Shown here in pieces: positions 23,801 through 34,161 of a stretch of DNA of 64,000 nucleotides. Position 1 is the stretch's first letter; the number at the start of each line of letters is the position of its first letter. This stretch comes from Pestalotiopsis fici W106-1 (Eukaryota; Ascomycota; Sordariomycetes; Amphisphaeriales; Sporocadaceae). Location of the stretch: assembly GCF_000516985.1 (NCBI RefSeq), contig NW_006917102.1, positions 1,210,643 through 1,274,642 on the forward strand. The letters run 5' to 3'. Below the pieces are notes generated by a model that was given only the letters and a program-made list of their open reading frames with translations, was not told the DNA's origin and did not search any database. Both the position numbers and the translations under genes were made by a program.

Positions 23801-24310
23801 GAATTGGAACGCACCAGAATCCGAATCTCTGCATTCACCAATCGACAATACAACTAGCACCTCAAGGCACTCCATGCTTGTGGACCAGCTATTTCGACAA
23901 CCCGCGAATACCTCTCGAAGAACATGTCGACAATTTCACCCTCGTTCATACGTGGGAGACCATGCATACATGCATGCGTGTTTCTGGCAGAGTTTGGATG
24001 GATATTCGTCAAATAACTTGGGGATGTATGTACTGAGGTGGCTTTAACACTTGAGATCAATACAATCTCTTGAAAACATAACTTTGAAGGCTATATCTGC
24101 CATTCCCGTCACTCGCTTGAAAACTTTCGTTCCTGTCCATCAAATTATGACCCATAAACGTATCGTAGTTTAGTGTAAAAGATGCCCTGTGTACATAAAC
24201 CCCGTGGCTGCTGGCCACTGAGGTGCTGCACGAATGGAGTACCACACGTTCTATCGACATATATCACTGATTCTAAATACATGCATACCTAATATCATCG
24301 CACAACATTT
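20875..24310. other. Large gene-poor stretch
   Basis: About 3.4 kb with only short overlapping frames that lack domains. 22750-23350 is pyrimidine-rich on the + strand, like a promoter or leader, and short open frames follow at 23194-24050, but none shows splice-supported coding structure. A long non-coding RNA is possible but cannot be shown by eye. Confidence 0.45.
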
Positions 24311-24544
24311 TTATTCGCAAATCACGCCCCTTCCGCAAACACATTTGATCTTTGCAGTTTCAGTGCCGCAGTAGAGGGTACCATTGCTGTACACCCAGAC
24401 AGAACTATACGAATCCCACACCGATTCTGTCAATTAATCTGTCATGTAGTCATCTTTGCATATGCAAAACATGTGTTTGCACGTCGCAAGCCCATGCATT
24501 TGACTGCAACCATCTGGAGGCCTATTGCATATCATTTCAATCAT
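24311..24544 (-). pseudogene. Possible cysteine-rich small-protein remnant
   Basis: On the minus strand an ATG at 24544 opens a 36-codon frame containing five Cys, including a closing C-x-C. It ends in TAA at 24434. The same frame stays open after the stop for 40 codons (24433-24314) with three more Cys, again including a C-x-C near its end, and stops at 24311. Two Cys-rich segments in one frame split by a single stop suggest a broken small secreted protein gene, or exons around an unrecognised intron. I found no in-phase GT..AG pair that removes the stop. No signal peptide is evident. Weak call; chance is possible. Confidence 0.25.
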
Positions 24545-25531
24545 GGCTGAACAAGAGCACAATAAAACCCCCACCCCAATCTTTACCAAAACACCATATT
24601 TGAGACGAGTGCAACAGCTCAACGCGAGAAGAAGAAAGCAAAAACCGCATTTCAAGAGAATCCCGGCCCAATCGCGCTACGGGCCCGGGATTTGAAACTA
24701 GGGCAAAGGCCGTTCGGGAGTGCACGGGGATGCGGAGCGTCCGGCAAGCGGCCTTGCATGATCGTGCCATCCGGGATTTGATCAATGGTTCGAGAGGCGT
24801 CAGACGGATGCGACCGTCCCTGAGCCTCGGATTCTGTCTTGAAACGGTAGTGTCTGTTGAAGAATTCCCCAATGATCTTTCTGTCTTCACGGTCCATTGG
24901 CTTGTGGTCTTCTAGGAGCCGCCCGGTCCGTTGCTCTTTGCCTTAGGAAACGTCTTACAAAATACCTCTTCTTACCGCTACAGTGGAACCATGACTAATA
25001 GTCGAATCACGTCGACTTTGTGAGGCTGCAACTCGTACTCCTCAAAGACAATCTGGCAATTTGCGTGACTAGAAGGTAACTCGGTTGAAATTCGCACAGG
25101 CTCGGTCTTTCCGAGGATCCCCCCTCACATACTGCCAACTGCTCGGGAGATGGTGATGAGTTGTTCTGGGTCCCTTGCGCCGGCGCCCGTCCCTTACTCA
25201 CTCCCACATTGGTCATGCGTATACATCTGTACAATCGGCCTTTGCCATTGGTGGTGCGTATAGGGATGCCTTTTTGCTAACTCGGAATAAGAAAACTGGG
25301 CTGTTAATCATGCATCACGCCTTGGACGTAGCACAGGCATGCAGTAGCTATGTGATATGTGGTTCGAGTTGACGTTCGCAAATGCCGATTCGTCTTGAGC
25401 AAGTTCCGGCCGAGATGAATATATAAGTGGTGAATGTTTCGTTTCTTCTTGTCTGAATATACACCAGAACATCATTCACACTTTCAAGACATCAACTTAT
25501 CAAGTACACATCTTATCAACAATCCTTCAAA
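24545..25531. other. Cyanide hydratase upstream region
   Basis: No gene is seen. The last 115 bp contain a TATA box and a short A/C-rich leader typical of an inducible, well-expressed gene. Confidence 0.5.
25420..25427 (+). promoter_or_regulatory. TATA box of cyanide hydratase gene
   Basis: TATATAAG lies 112 bp upstream of the start codon at 25532. It is followed by a leader rich in A and C (CATTCACACTTTCAAGAC), as in regulated fungal genes. Confidence 0.65.
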
Positions 25532-26827
25532 ATGCCCATCACCAAGTACAAGGCCGCCGCTGTAAGTGATTCCATATTTGTGACTCCAATATCAAGGTTG
25601 ACTGACTTGAACAGGTCACCTCCGAGCCTAGCTGGTTCGACCTCGAGGGCGGTGTTCGCAAGACCATTGACTTTATCAACGAAGCCGGACAAGCAGGATG
25701 CAAACTCGTTGCCTTTCCAGAAGTCTGTGAGTAGAAACAGCATCGCCTTGAATGAGTTTCTATGTTGTACATCACGACTGACATCCTTTTCCTCAGGGAT
25801 TCCCGGATACCCCTACTGGATGTGGAAGGTCACCTACCTGCAGAGCCTCCCAATGCTCAAAAAGTACCGCGAGAACTCCATGGCTGTAGACTCTGAGGAG
25901 ATGCGCCGCATCCGCCGGGCGGCGCGCGACAACCAAATCTTTGTCTCGCTGGGCTTCTCCGAGATTGACCACGCCACGCTGTACCTGGCCCAGGTGCTCA
26001 TCAGCCCGACGGGCGAGGTCATCAACCACCGCCGCAAGATCAAGCCCACCCACGTCGAGAAGCTCGTCTACGGCGACGGCGCCGGCGACACCTTCAAGTC
26101 CGTCACCGAGACCGAGATTGGCCGCGTCGGTCAGCTCAACTGCTGGGAGAACATGAACCCCTTCCTCAAGTCCCTCAACGTCTCCGAGGGCGAACAAGTA
26201 CACATTGCCGCTTGGCCCGTCTACCCCGGCAAGGAGAGACAAGTCTCGCCTGACCCTGCCACCAACTGTAAGTACTACAAGCCTTGCTCTCGTCATGAAG
26301 ACACTTGTCAAGTATGAGAGACGAGAAGATAACCTCTATACCCATCAGACGCCGACCCTGCCTCGGACCTGGTCACCCCCGAGTACGCCATCGAGACGGG
26401 CACCTGGACCCTGGCGCCCTTCCAGCGCCTCTCGGTCGAGGGCCTCAAGAAGAACACCCCCGAGGGCGTCGAGCCCGAGACGGACCCGTCCGTGTACAAC
26501 GGCCACGCCCGCATCTACCGCCCCGACGGCAGCCTGCACACCAAGCCCAGCAAGGACTTTGACGGCCTGCTGTTTGTCGACATTGACCTCAACGAGACCC
26601 ACCTGACCAAGGTCCTGGCCGACTTTGCCGGTCACTACATGCGCCCTGATCTCATCCGTCTCCTCGTCGACACGAGGCGCAAGGAGCTGATTACCGAGGC
26701 TGACCCGGCTGGTGGTATCGCTACCTACAGCACCCGTACCCGTCTGGGCTTGGACAAGCCCCTGGATGGAGAGCCTGCGTCTATCAAGGTTCCCCAGGAC
26801 AAGACGGAGGACCCTTCCAAGATCTAG
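25532..26827 (+). CDS. cht: Cyanide hydratase (nitrilase superfamily)
   Basis: Four exons: 25532-25561, 25615-25726, 25797-26267 and 26349-26827, encoding 363 residues. The start [15 protein letters not shown] is the characteristic beginning of fungal cyanide hydratases. The nitrilase catalytic triad is visible as Glu46 (FPEVW), Lys128 ([11 protein letters not shown]) and Cys163 ([10 protein letters not shown]). Other family blocks are [21 protein letters not shown] and [17 protein letters not shown]. The enzyme adds water to HCN to give formamide and self-assembles into helical filaments. In fungi it lets the cell survive cyanide released by damaged cyanogenic plants or made by competitors. 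A generic nitrilase is the alternative, but the whole-length resemblance favours cyanide hydratase. Exons are much more GC-rich than introns. Induction by cyanide is known for the family; here only the strong TATA box hints at regulation. Confidence 0.93.
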
Positions 26828-27242
26828 AGACACTTGATAACACTCAGCTCTGAATAACAGATGAGCCTTATGTATATAGTAAAAACAATTCTTCTCCATC
26901 TTTATGTTTTACTTGGGTGTGTGATTAAATATGCGTTTCATTTGCCGCCATCCCATGATTCCGTATCTTATTCTGTGCAGTGACTGAACACGATTATGAT
27001 CATGTTCCAATGGATTGGAACGCTGGGTATCAGTGATTAAAGCCATGTACTCATCACTCCTCTCGTAACTCGACAGTGTTGCTAGTATAAATATCCTAAC
27101 AAAAGTGCTACAACATACTCGGGTCTACTACCACAAAACACCACAAACCACAAGCTACACTGACAGACTTTTACACATCACGGGATCACAAGAAGCCCAA
27201 CATCGTTTCATACTTAGAGTTACCTGCATACTTCTTGCCACC
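26828..27242. other. Intergenic region with TATA-type promoter
   Basis: This contains the cyanide hydratase 3' UTR, then the promoter and A/C-rich leader of the small Cys protein gene at 27243. Confidence 0.5.
27081..27095 (+). promoter_or_regulatory. TATA element shared with 32768-32786
   Basis: GCTAGTATAAATATC; the TATAAATA core is 27086-27093, 157 bp upstream of the start codon at 27243. Nearly the same string (GCTAGGAGTATAAATATCG) precedes the related gene at 33035. Confidence 0.5.
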
Positions 27243-27563
27243 ATGTGCACCCACGTCATGAACCACTGGCAGGGATGCCACCACAAGGCATATCTCTACA
27301 CCGAAACCTGCGCCGCAGCCCAACGCCGGGGCGGCCGCGAAGTCACGGGACGCTTCATCTGTTCACGAGGCGACGCCAACAGGACAGCCGTCCAGTTCGG
27401 CGACCGCCATATACCAACCTGGATGAGGGGATGCCGGCACCGGGTGGAGATGCAGCCCGCTGGTGGACTCCCGGATTGCTGCGAGGATTGTACGAGGATT
27501 CACGAGCTTTATGCCTCGATCGATGCGGATATGGCGGCGGATTTTGCAGATATGGAGAGTTAG
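27243..27563 (+). CDS. Small Cys/His-containing protein, MCTH family copy 1
   Basis: Intronless frame of 106 residues starting MCTHVMNHWQGCHHKAY. It has no signal peptide or membrane segment, and nine Cys (for example GCHHKAYLYTETC, CRHRVEMQP, DCCEDC). The N-terminal pattern M-C-[TI]-x...C-x-H-[KR]...C is shared with the gene at 33035 (MCTHGYVFYSVCRHRCYAHSALC, in pieces) and with the broken copy at 33734. Paired Cys and His suggest zinc binding, which is inference only. I do not know a function; short proteins starting MCxxH/Y are familiar from filamentous fungi as uncharacterised, often multi-copy families. The shared TATA element and the position beside an NLR-like gene make an accessory role likely. 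C-terminus is acidic (DADMAADFADMES). Confidence 0.65.
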   Translation: MCTHVMNHWQGCHHKAYLYTETCAAAQRRGGREVTGRFICSRGDANRTAVQFGDRHIPTWMRGCRHRVEMQPAGGLPDCCEDCTRIHELYASIDADMAADFADMES

Positions 27564-28248
27564 ATAGACTTTCTCTTAATGACAATTGAGGCTGCCAAGT
27601 TGTTGCTCATATCCTACCATGATTTCTCTGTGTTTCATATAAAACAATTGTCATGTTCCTAGACTTATCCTCTTCGACTACAGGTTGTTGATCAAGTCGT
27701 CAAGCGAGTGATGTTCAAGATTTCTCTATGCGTTTTGCAAGGAATTGTCCTATTTCCAATGATCTTGGTGGCAATGATGGTCTCGCAAGTTTTTGACGCT
27801 TAATGCTGAGCGCTTTGAGCTGTATCTTTGGTGGAAATGACCTCAGTATGGGTCTCCTTGACATCTCCAGAGGGTCTAAGAGCCAATGCAAAGGAGAATC
27901 AGATGCATTTGGCAAATAGCCACTAAAACATACGTACAATCATGTCTCGGGCAGTGGACTGATGATGGCTCGGGGAGTGATTCGGAGGCGTCATCAGTTC
28001 ATGGCAGGTTGGCTGCGTATCATGGCCAACTACAATCTTGATAGTGTCCTATCTGGTCATTTAAATGATGATCACCGAAGGCTACTAACCATTGCCAAAA
28101 CTAAATCGGATAATTTTGGATCAAAGACTGCAATGCTAAAATAACCGTAGAGACCAGCTATGCTTGAGATGTCCATATGAAAGATGACGAGTGATTTGAA
28201 GGTGTACAAACGCTTCGAAACTCTTGAGAATCTGAACTTGAGTCAAAC
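27564..28248. other. Intergenic region
   Basis: 3' sides of convergent genes. No coding signal is supported. Confidence 0.45.
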
Positions 28249-31200
28249 TCAGGACGGTGCTGGTGTTGGTAACAAAGCACGATACAAGGCTTTCGTTTCC
28301 CACCCGTATTCCGCGAATTCCTCTAACCGACGTCTTATCTCGCGCTCCGAGGCCTTCCGTGTTATGCCGCCCTTTGATACCAACAGAGAAATCAATTTGT
28401 AGAGTCCTTCATAGATAAGCTTTCTCTTGCGGATGAATTCTGAACCCTCTTTGTAAATGTCCAGGCTGGTTCGCCCAATGCGTGCTTGTCCGGTATTTAT
28501 CCCCTTTCCAAACTTATAATCCAGCGGCGTTTGACCAATAGAGTCCAAAGCGTTCACATTTGCCCCATACTCGAGGAGGAGTTCTGCTAGTGGCGATGGG
28601 GCTATGTGCAACGGCTTGCCCTTTAGTCTCTGGCGCTTGTCGTCACCCAATTGAATGTCGACGTCCGAGGACTGGCCATGCTCTAACAAAATCCTTGCCG
28701 CATCAAGATACTGATCTTGCTCATCTGGCGGCCCGTCAAATATTCTTGTAAATCGAAAGACACGGTCAAAATAGTCTACGAAACAGCTGAAGGCTTTTGG
28801 ATCTTGGTCCATCCTATAGCCTGAATGTAATAGAAGTCGAGTCATTGATGCCACCCACGGTCGGGGCCACGAACTCATTAACTTGGTAATAAGCGGCTCC
28901 GTCGACTTTTTCAGCACTTCCGGATCCTCTGCCAGTTTTTCAGATATGAGCAGTTGTAAGCCGGCTTCAACAGCGAATTTGAATAAGCTTTTTGTCTCGG
29001 AACGGCCATAGTATGAGGCAGGAACACTTCCCCAAAAGTCTTTCATGCTGCGCCCGGTTGTTATTTCAGCTGCTCGGGCGTAGTATTTGAGGCCGGAGTA
29101 GGGATATTGTGCAGAGAGACTTAGCGGCGTATACTTTGTGATCATATGTTCGATGACCGTCGGTATACTAGGCGGCTGATTCTTGAAATAGAGCTTGGCC
29201 AAGTAGGAGTTACCATTCTCGGTTGTGACTTTTGCCAAATTCCCCAATATAAGGGCCTTGAATCTTGGACTCATCACGAAGTCTTCCACGGTCTGATGAA
29301 AAACCTGGACACCTTCTTGATCTTTTCTAGCGACAGAGGTCCCTGTCTTGACGACCTCAATCAGACCACCACAGTACTTACTGGAGTATTGTCTCGCTAA
29401 ATCTGGATAGTATCCCCGTTTCAGCTTAGTAAACCTTTGACGCCGGAGCGTTGTATATGCTGCCATGTACTCCGCGTGCGACTGTGACCTGGAGGTACTC
29501 AGTGCGCAGACGAAAGCTTTTGGTGAAATAGGTTCTCTCGAGCGTACAGTGATTTCCAACATTACATATACCATCAACCTGTGAGCATGAGGAATGCGGT
29601 CTATGAGTTCGGCATAATACTCATCGAGCTCCGAGGGAAGTGCTTTGAGTCGCTTTTCCAAGTCTTGTCCGTTGGTCTCAGCCCTGAAAGCTTGAGCAAG
29701 ATTTTTGACCACAAGCTTCACCCAAAGGAACACACCTTTGGATCGTTCCACGAGAACTGGGACCAGATCTTCCAGTACGGTAGCAGTGAGGTCTTCGTTT
29801 CTGATGGATCCCAAGCAATAGTCTCTGATATCGTCTCTCGTGTAGTCTTGGATACTGAAACCAGGACAGTCCTTGAACTCCCTGATGAAGATGTCCCATG
29901 GACGACTTGAGAAACAGATCTGAATCCGCTTGGTTGTTGTTTGTGGTATCCGACTGAGGTCGCAGAGAAATTTGCAAATAGGCTCAAGTCGTCCATCATA
30001 TTCGTCCAAGGCATCCAAGAACAGGCAAAGATGCAATGGTACCTGGTCTTGTTCCAGAATCTGAAAGAGCGCTCTTTGCAACCGTGATAAAGTCCAATCA
30101 TGAGACTTCATAGGTTCGTCGTTGGTTGACTGCCACAAGTAGGAAGACAAGCTATTGCATTGCTTTATGATTTGCGTGAGGACGCTTCTCAAGAGTCCTT
30201 CGAACGACTTTTGCATTGTATTCCCACGATAATGGAAGAAGAATGCCGCGCGAATCTGAACAGCTGACGTTCTCCAGTCAGACAGCAAGTCGTCAGTCCG
30301 AGAATCTTGAACAATGAACTTCATCAACGTAGACTTCCCCGATCCCGGTTTTCCGTTGATCCAGAATAGTCCAGTCCCTTTCTGAAGCCATTGGTTGAGA
30401 CCTGGTTTCTGTTGATCGTATGCCCAGTCAAAGGTGTTCTTGAAGTTTTTCTCAATTTGTTCCAGACGATAATCTTGCTTCGGGGCATCAAGGAACCGTT
30501 CAACGACTGTGCATTGTACAAGTCAGAGTGATATACGAAACTAAATGATCAAAAACTTACCGGAAGCTTTGGTCTCTGTGTTGGACGTATCATTCTGTGC
30601 TGTGGAAAGAGCCGACTCTCTTTCAATAGCTGGCTCGATTTTCACTTGTGCTACAATCTGCACCAACTTGTCGACCACTATGCTGTAATTCGGGTCATTC
30701 TCAGCAAACTTGACCATGTTGGAATGGTTCTCATTGATTGGAAAGATCAGATGGGACCTCGAATGTAGTTGGTATAGTCCACGGGCTGCAGACTGCTGAG
30801 TGACCAATATCTCTTCTGGGCCTGATCTTTCCCAGACGCCCTCAGAGTTTTTCTGTATAACGTAAGTTTCAAGGCATTCTATGGAATTGGGAGTGATATA
30901 CACATACGCTTACGGTCGGAGATTTCCGAGTTTCGTACGCCCAATAAAGATGAATGCCTTGGAGGTAAGTAATTCCAGCAAACTGCTCGTCGAGTTGGCA
31001 CAGATACTCGGAATTGACGGATAGGTCATCTACGATGGCTTCATTAGGCTGGCCATCAACCATGGCCATAAGATGCGATTGCTCCATGCCTAGGTTCGGT
31101 ACACCAAAGAATATGGCTCCTCTGATAGCCTTCCGGAGTAGGTCATCGCGCCGCATATGATTTGCAAGGGAGACGAGGGCTTGTTTGAGGACGATGCCAC

Positions 31201-31859
31201 CCAAGCTGTGTGCAAGGAACACGAGCGGTTTCGACGTTGGTGAGTTCCAGCCATTTGCCTTCAAAAGGCTCAAGAGATTCAGTGCTAAGTCCAGGATTGA
31301 CTGGAAAGAATTGCTGTTGACAAGAGTGGTGTCATAGCCGTATATAATTGGCCGGATACTCGGCAGTGACTTTGGCAACGCATCACGAATCCACATGAAT
31401 GTCTTGGATGCACCTTTGGGTTGCCATGATCCAAAGGGGTGGCTCGAGAGTCCCGAGATTGCTATACAACTGCGATATCGCTTAGTCAAGAGCCATGATA
31501 ACATGTGAGGCTTCTTACTCTGCGTCGTGAACCTTTGGATCAGACAAAGGTGTCAATCCACGAAAATGCGAATCCAAGACCAGAGAATCTTTTAGATTCT
31601 CAACCCGCACTTTCCACTCGTCTCCAGACTTGGTGATATTTCCCTTTTTGTTCTCTTTGAGGACTTCTTGAATTGTTAATGTCTCATTGAACTGGAGTGT
31701 AGCGGTCTTGCTTAGAACCCATGGATCGGTGCTGCGAGCCAAGGACTGGACGTCTATGGCTGATGACTCGACGCCCAGCGATTTGCTGAGGAGCTGGACC
31801 ACTTTCAGCCGGTCAGCGTCTTCGGGCAGCTGCCGCAGCCGAAACACTACGCGGTCCAT
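28249..31859 (-). CDS. NLR-like protein: alpha/beta hydrolase-NACHT-ankyrin
   Basis: Four exons: 31859-31519, 31469-30914, 30852-30561 and 30506-28249, encoding about 1148 residues. The start at 31859 (MDRVVFRLRQLPEDADR) is the first in-frame ATG. Residues about 115-300 form a PGAP1/DUF676-type hydrolase domain (ISGLSSHPFGSW; nucleophile in FLAHSLGGIVLK near residue 203). A NACHT NTPase follows with Walker A INGKPGSGKSTLMKF (about 445-455), Walker B LCLFLDALDEYDG (about 560), a sensor (ICFSSRPW) and the FHQTVEDFV winged-helix motif. Weak ankyrin repeats lie near 990-1060 (LLLEYGANVNALD). This STAND/NLR architecture is widespread in filamentous fungi, where relatives control heterokaryon incompatibility and programmed cell death; the N-terminal domain is the likely effector. 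All key motifs are intact. Few ankyrin repeats are present, so ligand sensing may use the helical region. Its biological trigger is unknown. Confidence 0.9.
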
Positions 31860-33034
31860 CGATATCAACGCCTCAGCATAGCGATGCCCGATGTCCAGGT
31901 AATCATGCTTGCGGGACGGCCGCTCTGTGAGGGAGGATCGAATGATGATGCTGATTGGCAATTTTTGGATCACATTTTCCAGAGCCTCGCGTCATCTTCA
32001 GAAGTTCTTGAGGTGGTCTGTGCTGTGGTAATCAATCGATGTATACATTTCAATACAGGCTGGGCGAAGTGAGGGGTTGCGACATTGATTTGGTGTAACC
32101 AATGAAATTGACATCCGTATTGGGCGAAGTGTCAGCGGCTCAGCCACACTTTGGCACTGAAGCCTGGATGGTCAGGATCCTACGGGACTTTTCCTGATCA
32201 TAAAAGTTCATGAAAATAACCTTGCTTGCGAACAGAAGTTTTTGACCTCCATGTTTTGATATGACGATGAAAATAATTGGTCATACATTGTTGAGGTATC
32301 GACCGACGGCTTGTTGCGAAACAACATTTTCTCGGTAGATTCAATCGTAGCTGAAAACAATCAGTCTCAAGTGATTGACATCCTTGAGGAAAATGCCATG
32401 ACCATCTCTCAGTTGCTCATATAGTGTTTTATGCGATATCTTGCCCGCTTGTGAAAGCTTTTATACCTTCTATGCCATGAGCCGATGAATACGATATCAT
32501 CATCACGCAAACTCTTTGGATGCCGTCCTGCATGGCTTTTCCATACTCACATACAAAGATCCATTCAATCTTCCTTCAAGCAGATTAGTCACTCCTTTCC
32601 TGACGGCAAAGACATATCGGTCAGTGAACGGCATGGTAGTTGGTGTGCAACCACTCGTGAATGGACTAAATTTAGAGAAAGGCGCAGAAGAGTCTTGAAA
32701 TAATCACAGACTATAAATGAAATACCTTTGCCGTGAATTGGTTCATCATTGTCATGCGATATATCATGCTAGGAGTATAAATATCGCTTGAACGCTCGAA
32801 GATTGCTTTTGCCCTTTCCTTTTACATTCTGCCACCACCTTTACTACACACTTAAACAAGAGTCTTGCTTTGCTCAATCGGGCTTCGTCAATTATCACAA
32901 TCCTCATCTCTAAATACCAACTCTTGAGCCGATACTCAACACCGTTCGACTACCTCTCCACCTAGCTACTCACCTACTTACACGTCTAGACTGTTTGTGC
33001 CGTACAGGACAACATTCCTTGTATCACCGCCAAC
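31860..33034. other. Divergent intergenic region, NLR-like gene to Cys-protein copy 2
   Basis: The NLR frame stays open upstream of its first ATG to about 31973, so a further 5' exon cannot be excluded. 32000-33034 is AT-rich with no gene; it carries the TATA element at 32768-32786 and a C/T-rich leader (32815-33000). Confidence 0.45.
32768..32786 (+). promoter_or_regulatory. TATA element shared with 27081-27095
   Basis: GCTAGGAGTATAAATATCG, with the TATAAATA core at 32776-32783. It lies about 260 bp upstream of the start at 33035. Confidence 0.45.
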
Positions 33035-33274
33035 ATGTGTACTCACGGCTATGTCTTCTACAGTGTATGTCGACATCGCTGCTATGCTCACTCGGCGCTA
33101 TGCCAAGTAGCAATTGGCCATGCCGGTCGTTTGGAGAGCAATACCATAATCTTGCCAGATGCAGAAACCCTACCACCTTATATGCAATACTGCGAAAAGT
33201 TGGAATGCCAAGAGGAAAGGCAAAGTAAGTGCCATAACTGCAAAGCCCGGGCCAGACGTGGAAGAAACAGTTGA
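33035..33274 (+). CDS. Small Cys/His-containing protein, MCTH family copy 2
   Basis: Intronless frame of 79 residues starting MCTHGYVFYSVCRHRCY. It has eight Cys, several paired with His (CRHRCYAHSALC; later YCEKLEC and KCHNCKARARRGR), and a basic C-terminus. It has no signal peptide. The N-terminal pattern matches the gene at 27243 and the broken copy at 33734. The CHNC and CRHRC groups could bind a metal ion (inference). It sits just upstream of the broken copy, in the same orientation, so the two may be a tandem duplication. Function unknown. Confidence 0.6.
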   Translation: MCTHGYVFYSVCRHRCYAHSALCQVAIGHAGRLESNTIILPDAETLPPYMQYCEKLECQEERQSKCHNCKARARRGRNS

Positions 33275-33733
33275 ATCAAGTCAAGCTGTCGCCATTGCTG
33301 TGCATGTCGATATAGGTCGAGACTTGCTTCACCGTGTCATGCTTGACGGCGCAAAGATACAATTCGGCAGCCAAATGGCCTGGAAGGAGCCCACGGAACT
33401 TGTAGAGGGTCATAGTATTTAAGGAAATAAAAGTACCTGATTGACCAGAAACTTTCAGTAAAGTGACGGAGTGATCCACCACTAAAATACAACATTAGCT
33501 AATGGCAATACATAAAGCTGTTGTTCTTTGAATTTAATGTCTTCCTCCACCACCACATTCATTTATTTGACAGGGCAGGACAAACTTATTTGTTTCTTAT
33601 GATTATTCTTCGCACATTATCAGTATCCCTAGCTCTTAATACTTGACATACCATTTGAAAAGAGCATGATCATATTGCAGAACACATCATACTACCCGAA
33701 TTCTACAACAGGACAAAACAACCCGCCACAACC
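33275..33733. other. Short intergenic region
   Basis: No gene is seen between the second and third members of the small Cys-protein family. Confidence 0.45.
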
Positions 33734-34053
33734 ATGTGCATCAATTACCACGCGTTCTTCCCAGCACTGGAAACGTAAGCATATATTCTACCTAGGAGCG
33801 GAATTTTGCGCCAAGGTACGAAGAATGGGTGGCCATGATGTAGCAGAATATTTTCACTATTCTTGGCTCCCAACACTTGCCGTGGTACATGACGTACTAT
33901 TCTAAGAAACTCGCCTACGCCAAGAACTATCTGAGCAATTGTGATGCCTACGAAGATTTAGACAATGAAAGAGTCCGTCAAGCCGCTCAGTCATCCGGAT
34001 CTCTCAAGTCTTTGAGGCCATATATTGCTTTCCTAGGACAACTGGAGAAGTGA
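33734..34053 (+). pseudogene. Frameshifted third MCTH-type small protein
   Basis: An ATG at 33734 opens MCINYHAFF, like the starts of the two relatives. The expected continuation (HWKRKHIFYLGAEFC) is found one frame over from about 33769. A third frame from about 33865 carries a coding-like tail ending LRPYIAFLGQLEK before TGA at 34051-34053. Two frame changes within 320 bp, with no GT..AG pair of normal length to bridge them, point to a decayed copy. Sequencing error is the alternative. The HWK motif sits where the relatives have C-x-H-[KR]. Confidence 0.45.
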
Positions 34054-34161
34054 CAGGTAGAAGGGAGAACCTCAGAACCTGGTTATTGAGCGAGGCATAA
34101 TGCTTATCTTGCATATGTAGTATACACCGGCTGGTGCTAAATAGCTGCGCGCCCAGAAATG

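Noticed and set aside
25532..27563. A metabolic gene cluster around cyanide hydratase
   Set aside because: Neighbours are a small Cys protein and an NLR-like gene; no linked pathway enzymes are present.
31860..31973. Longer NLR start at 31973
   Set aside because: The codon there is GTG; the first in-frame ATG is 31859 and begins the family-like MDRVVFRLRQLP segment.
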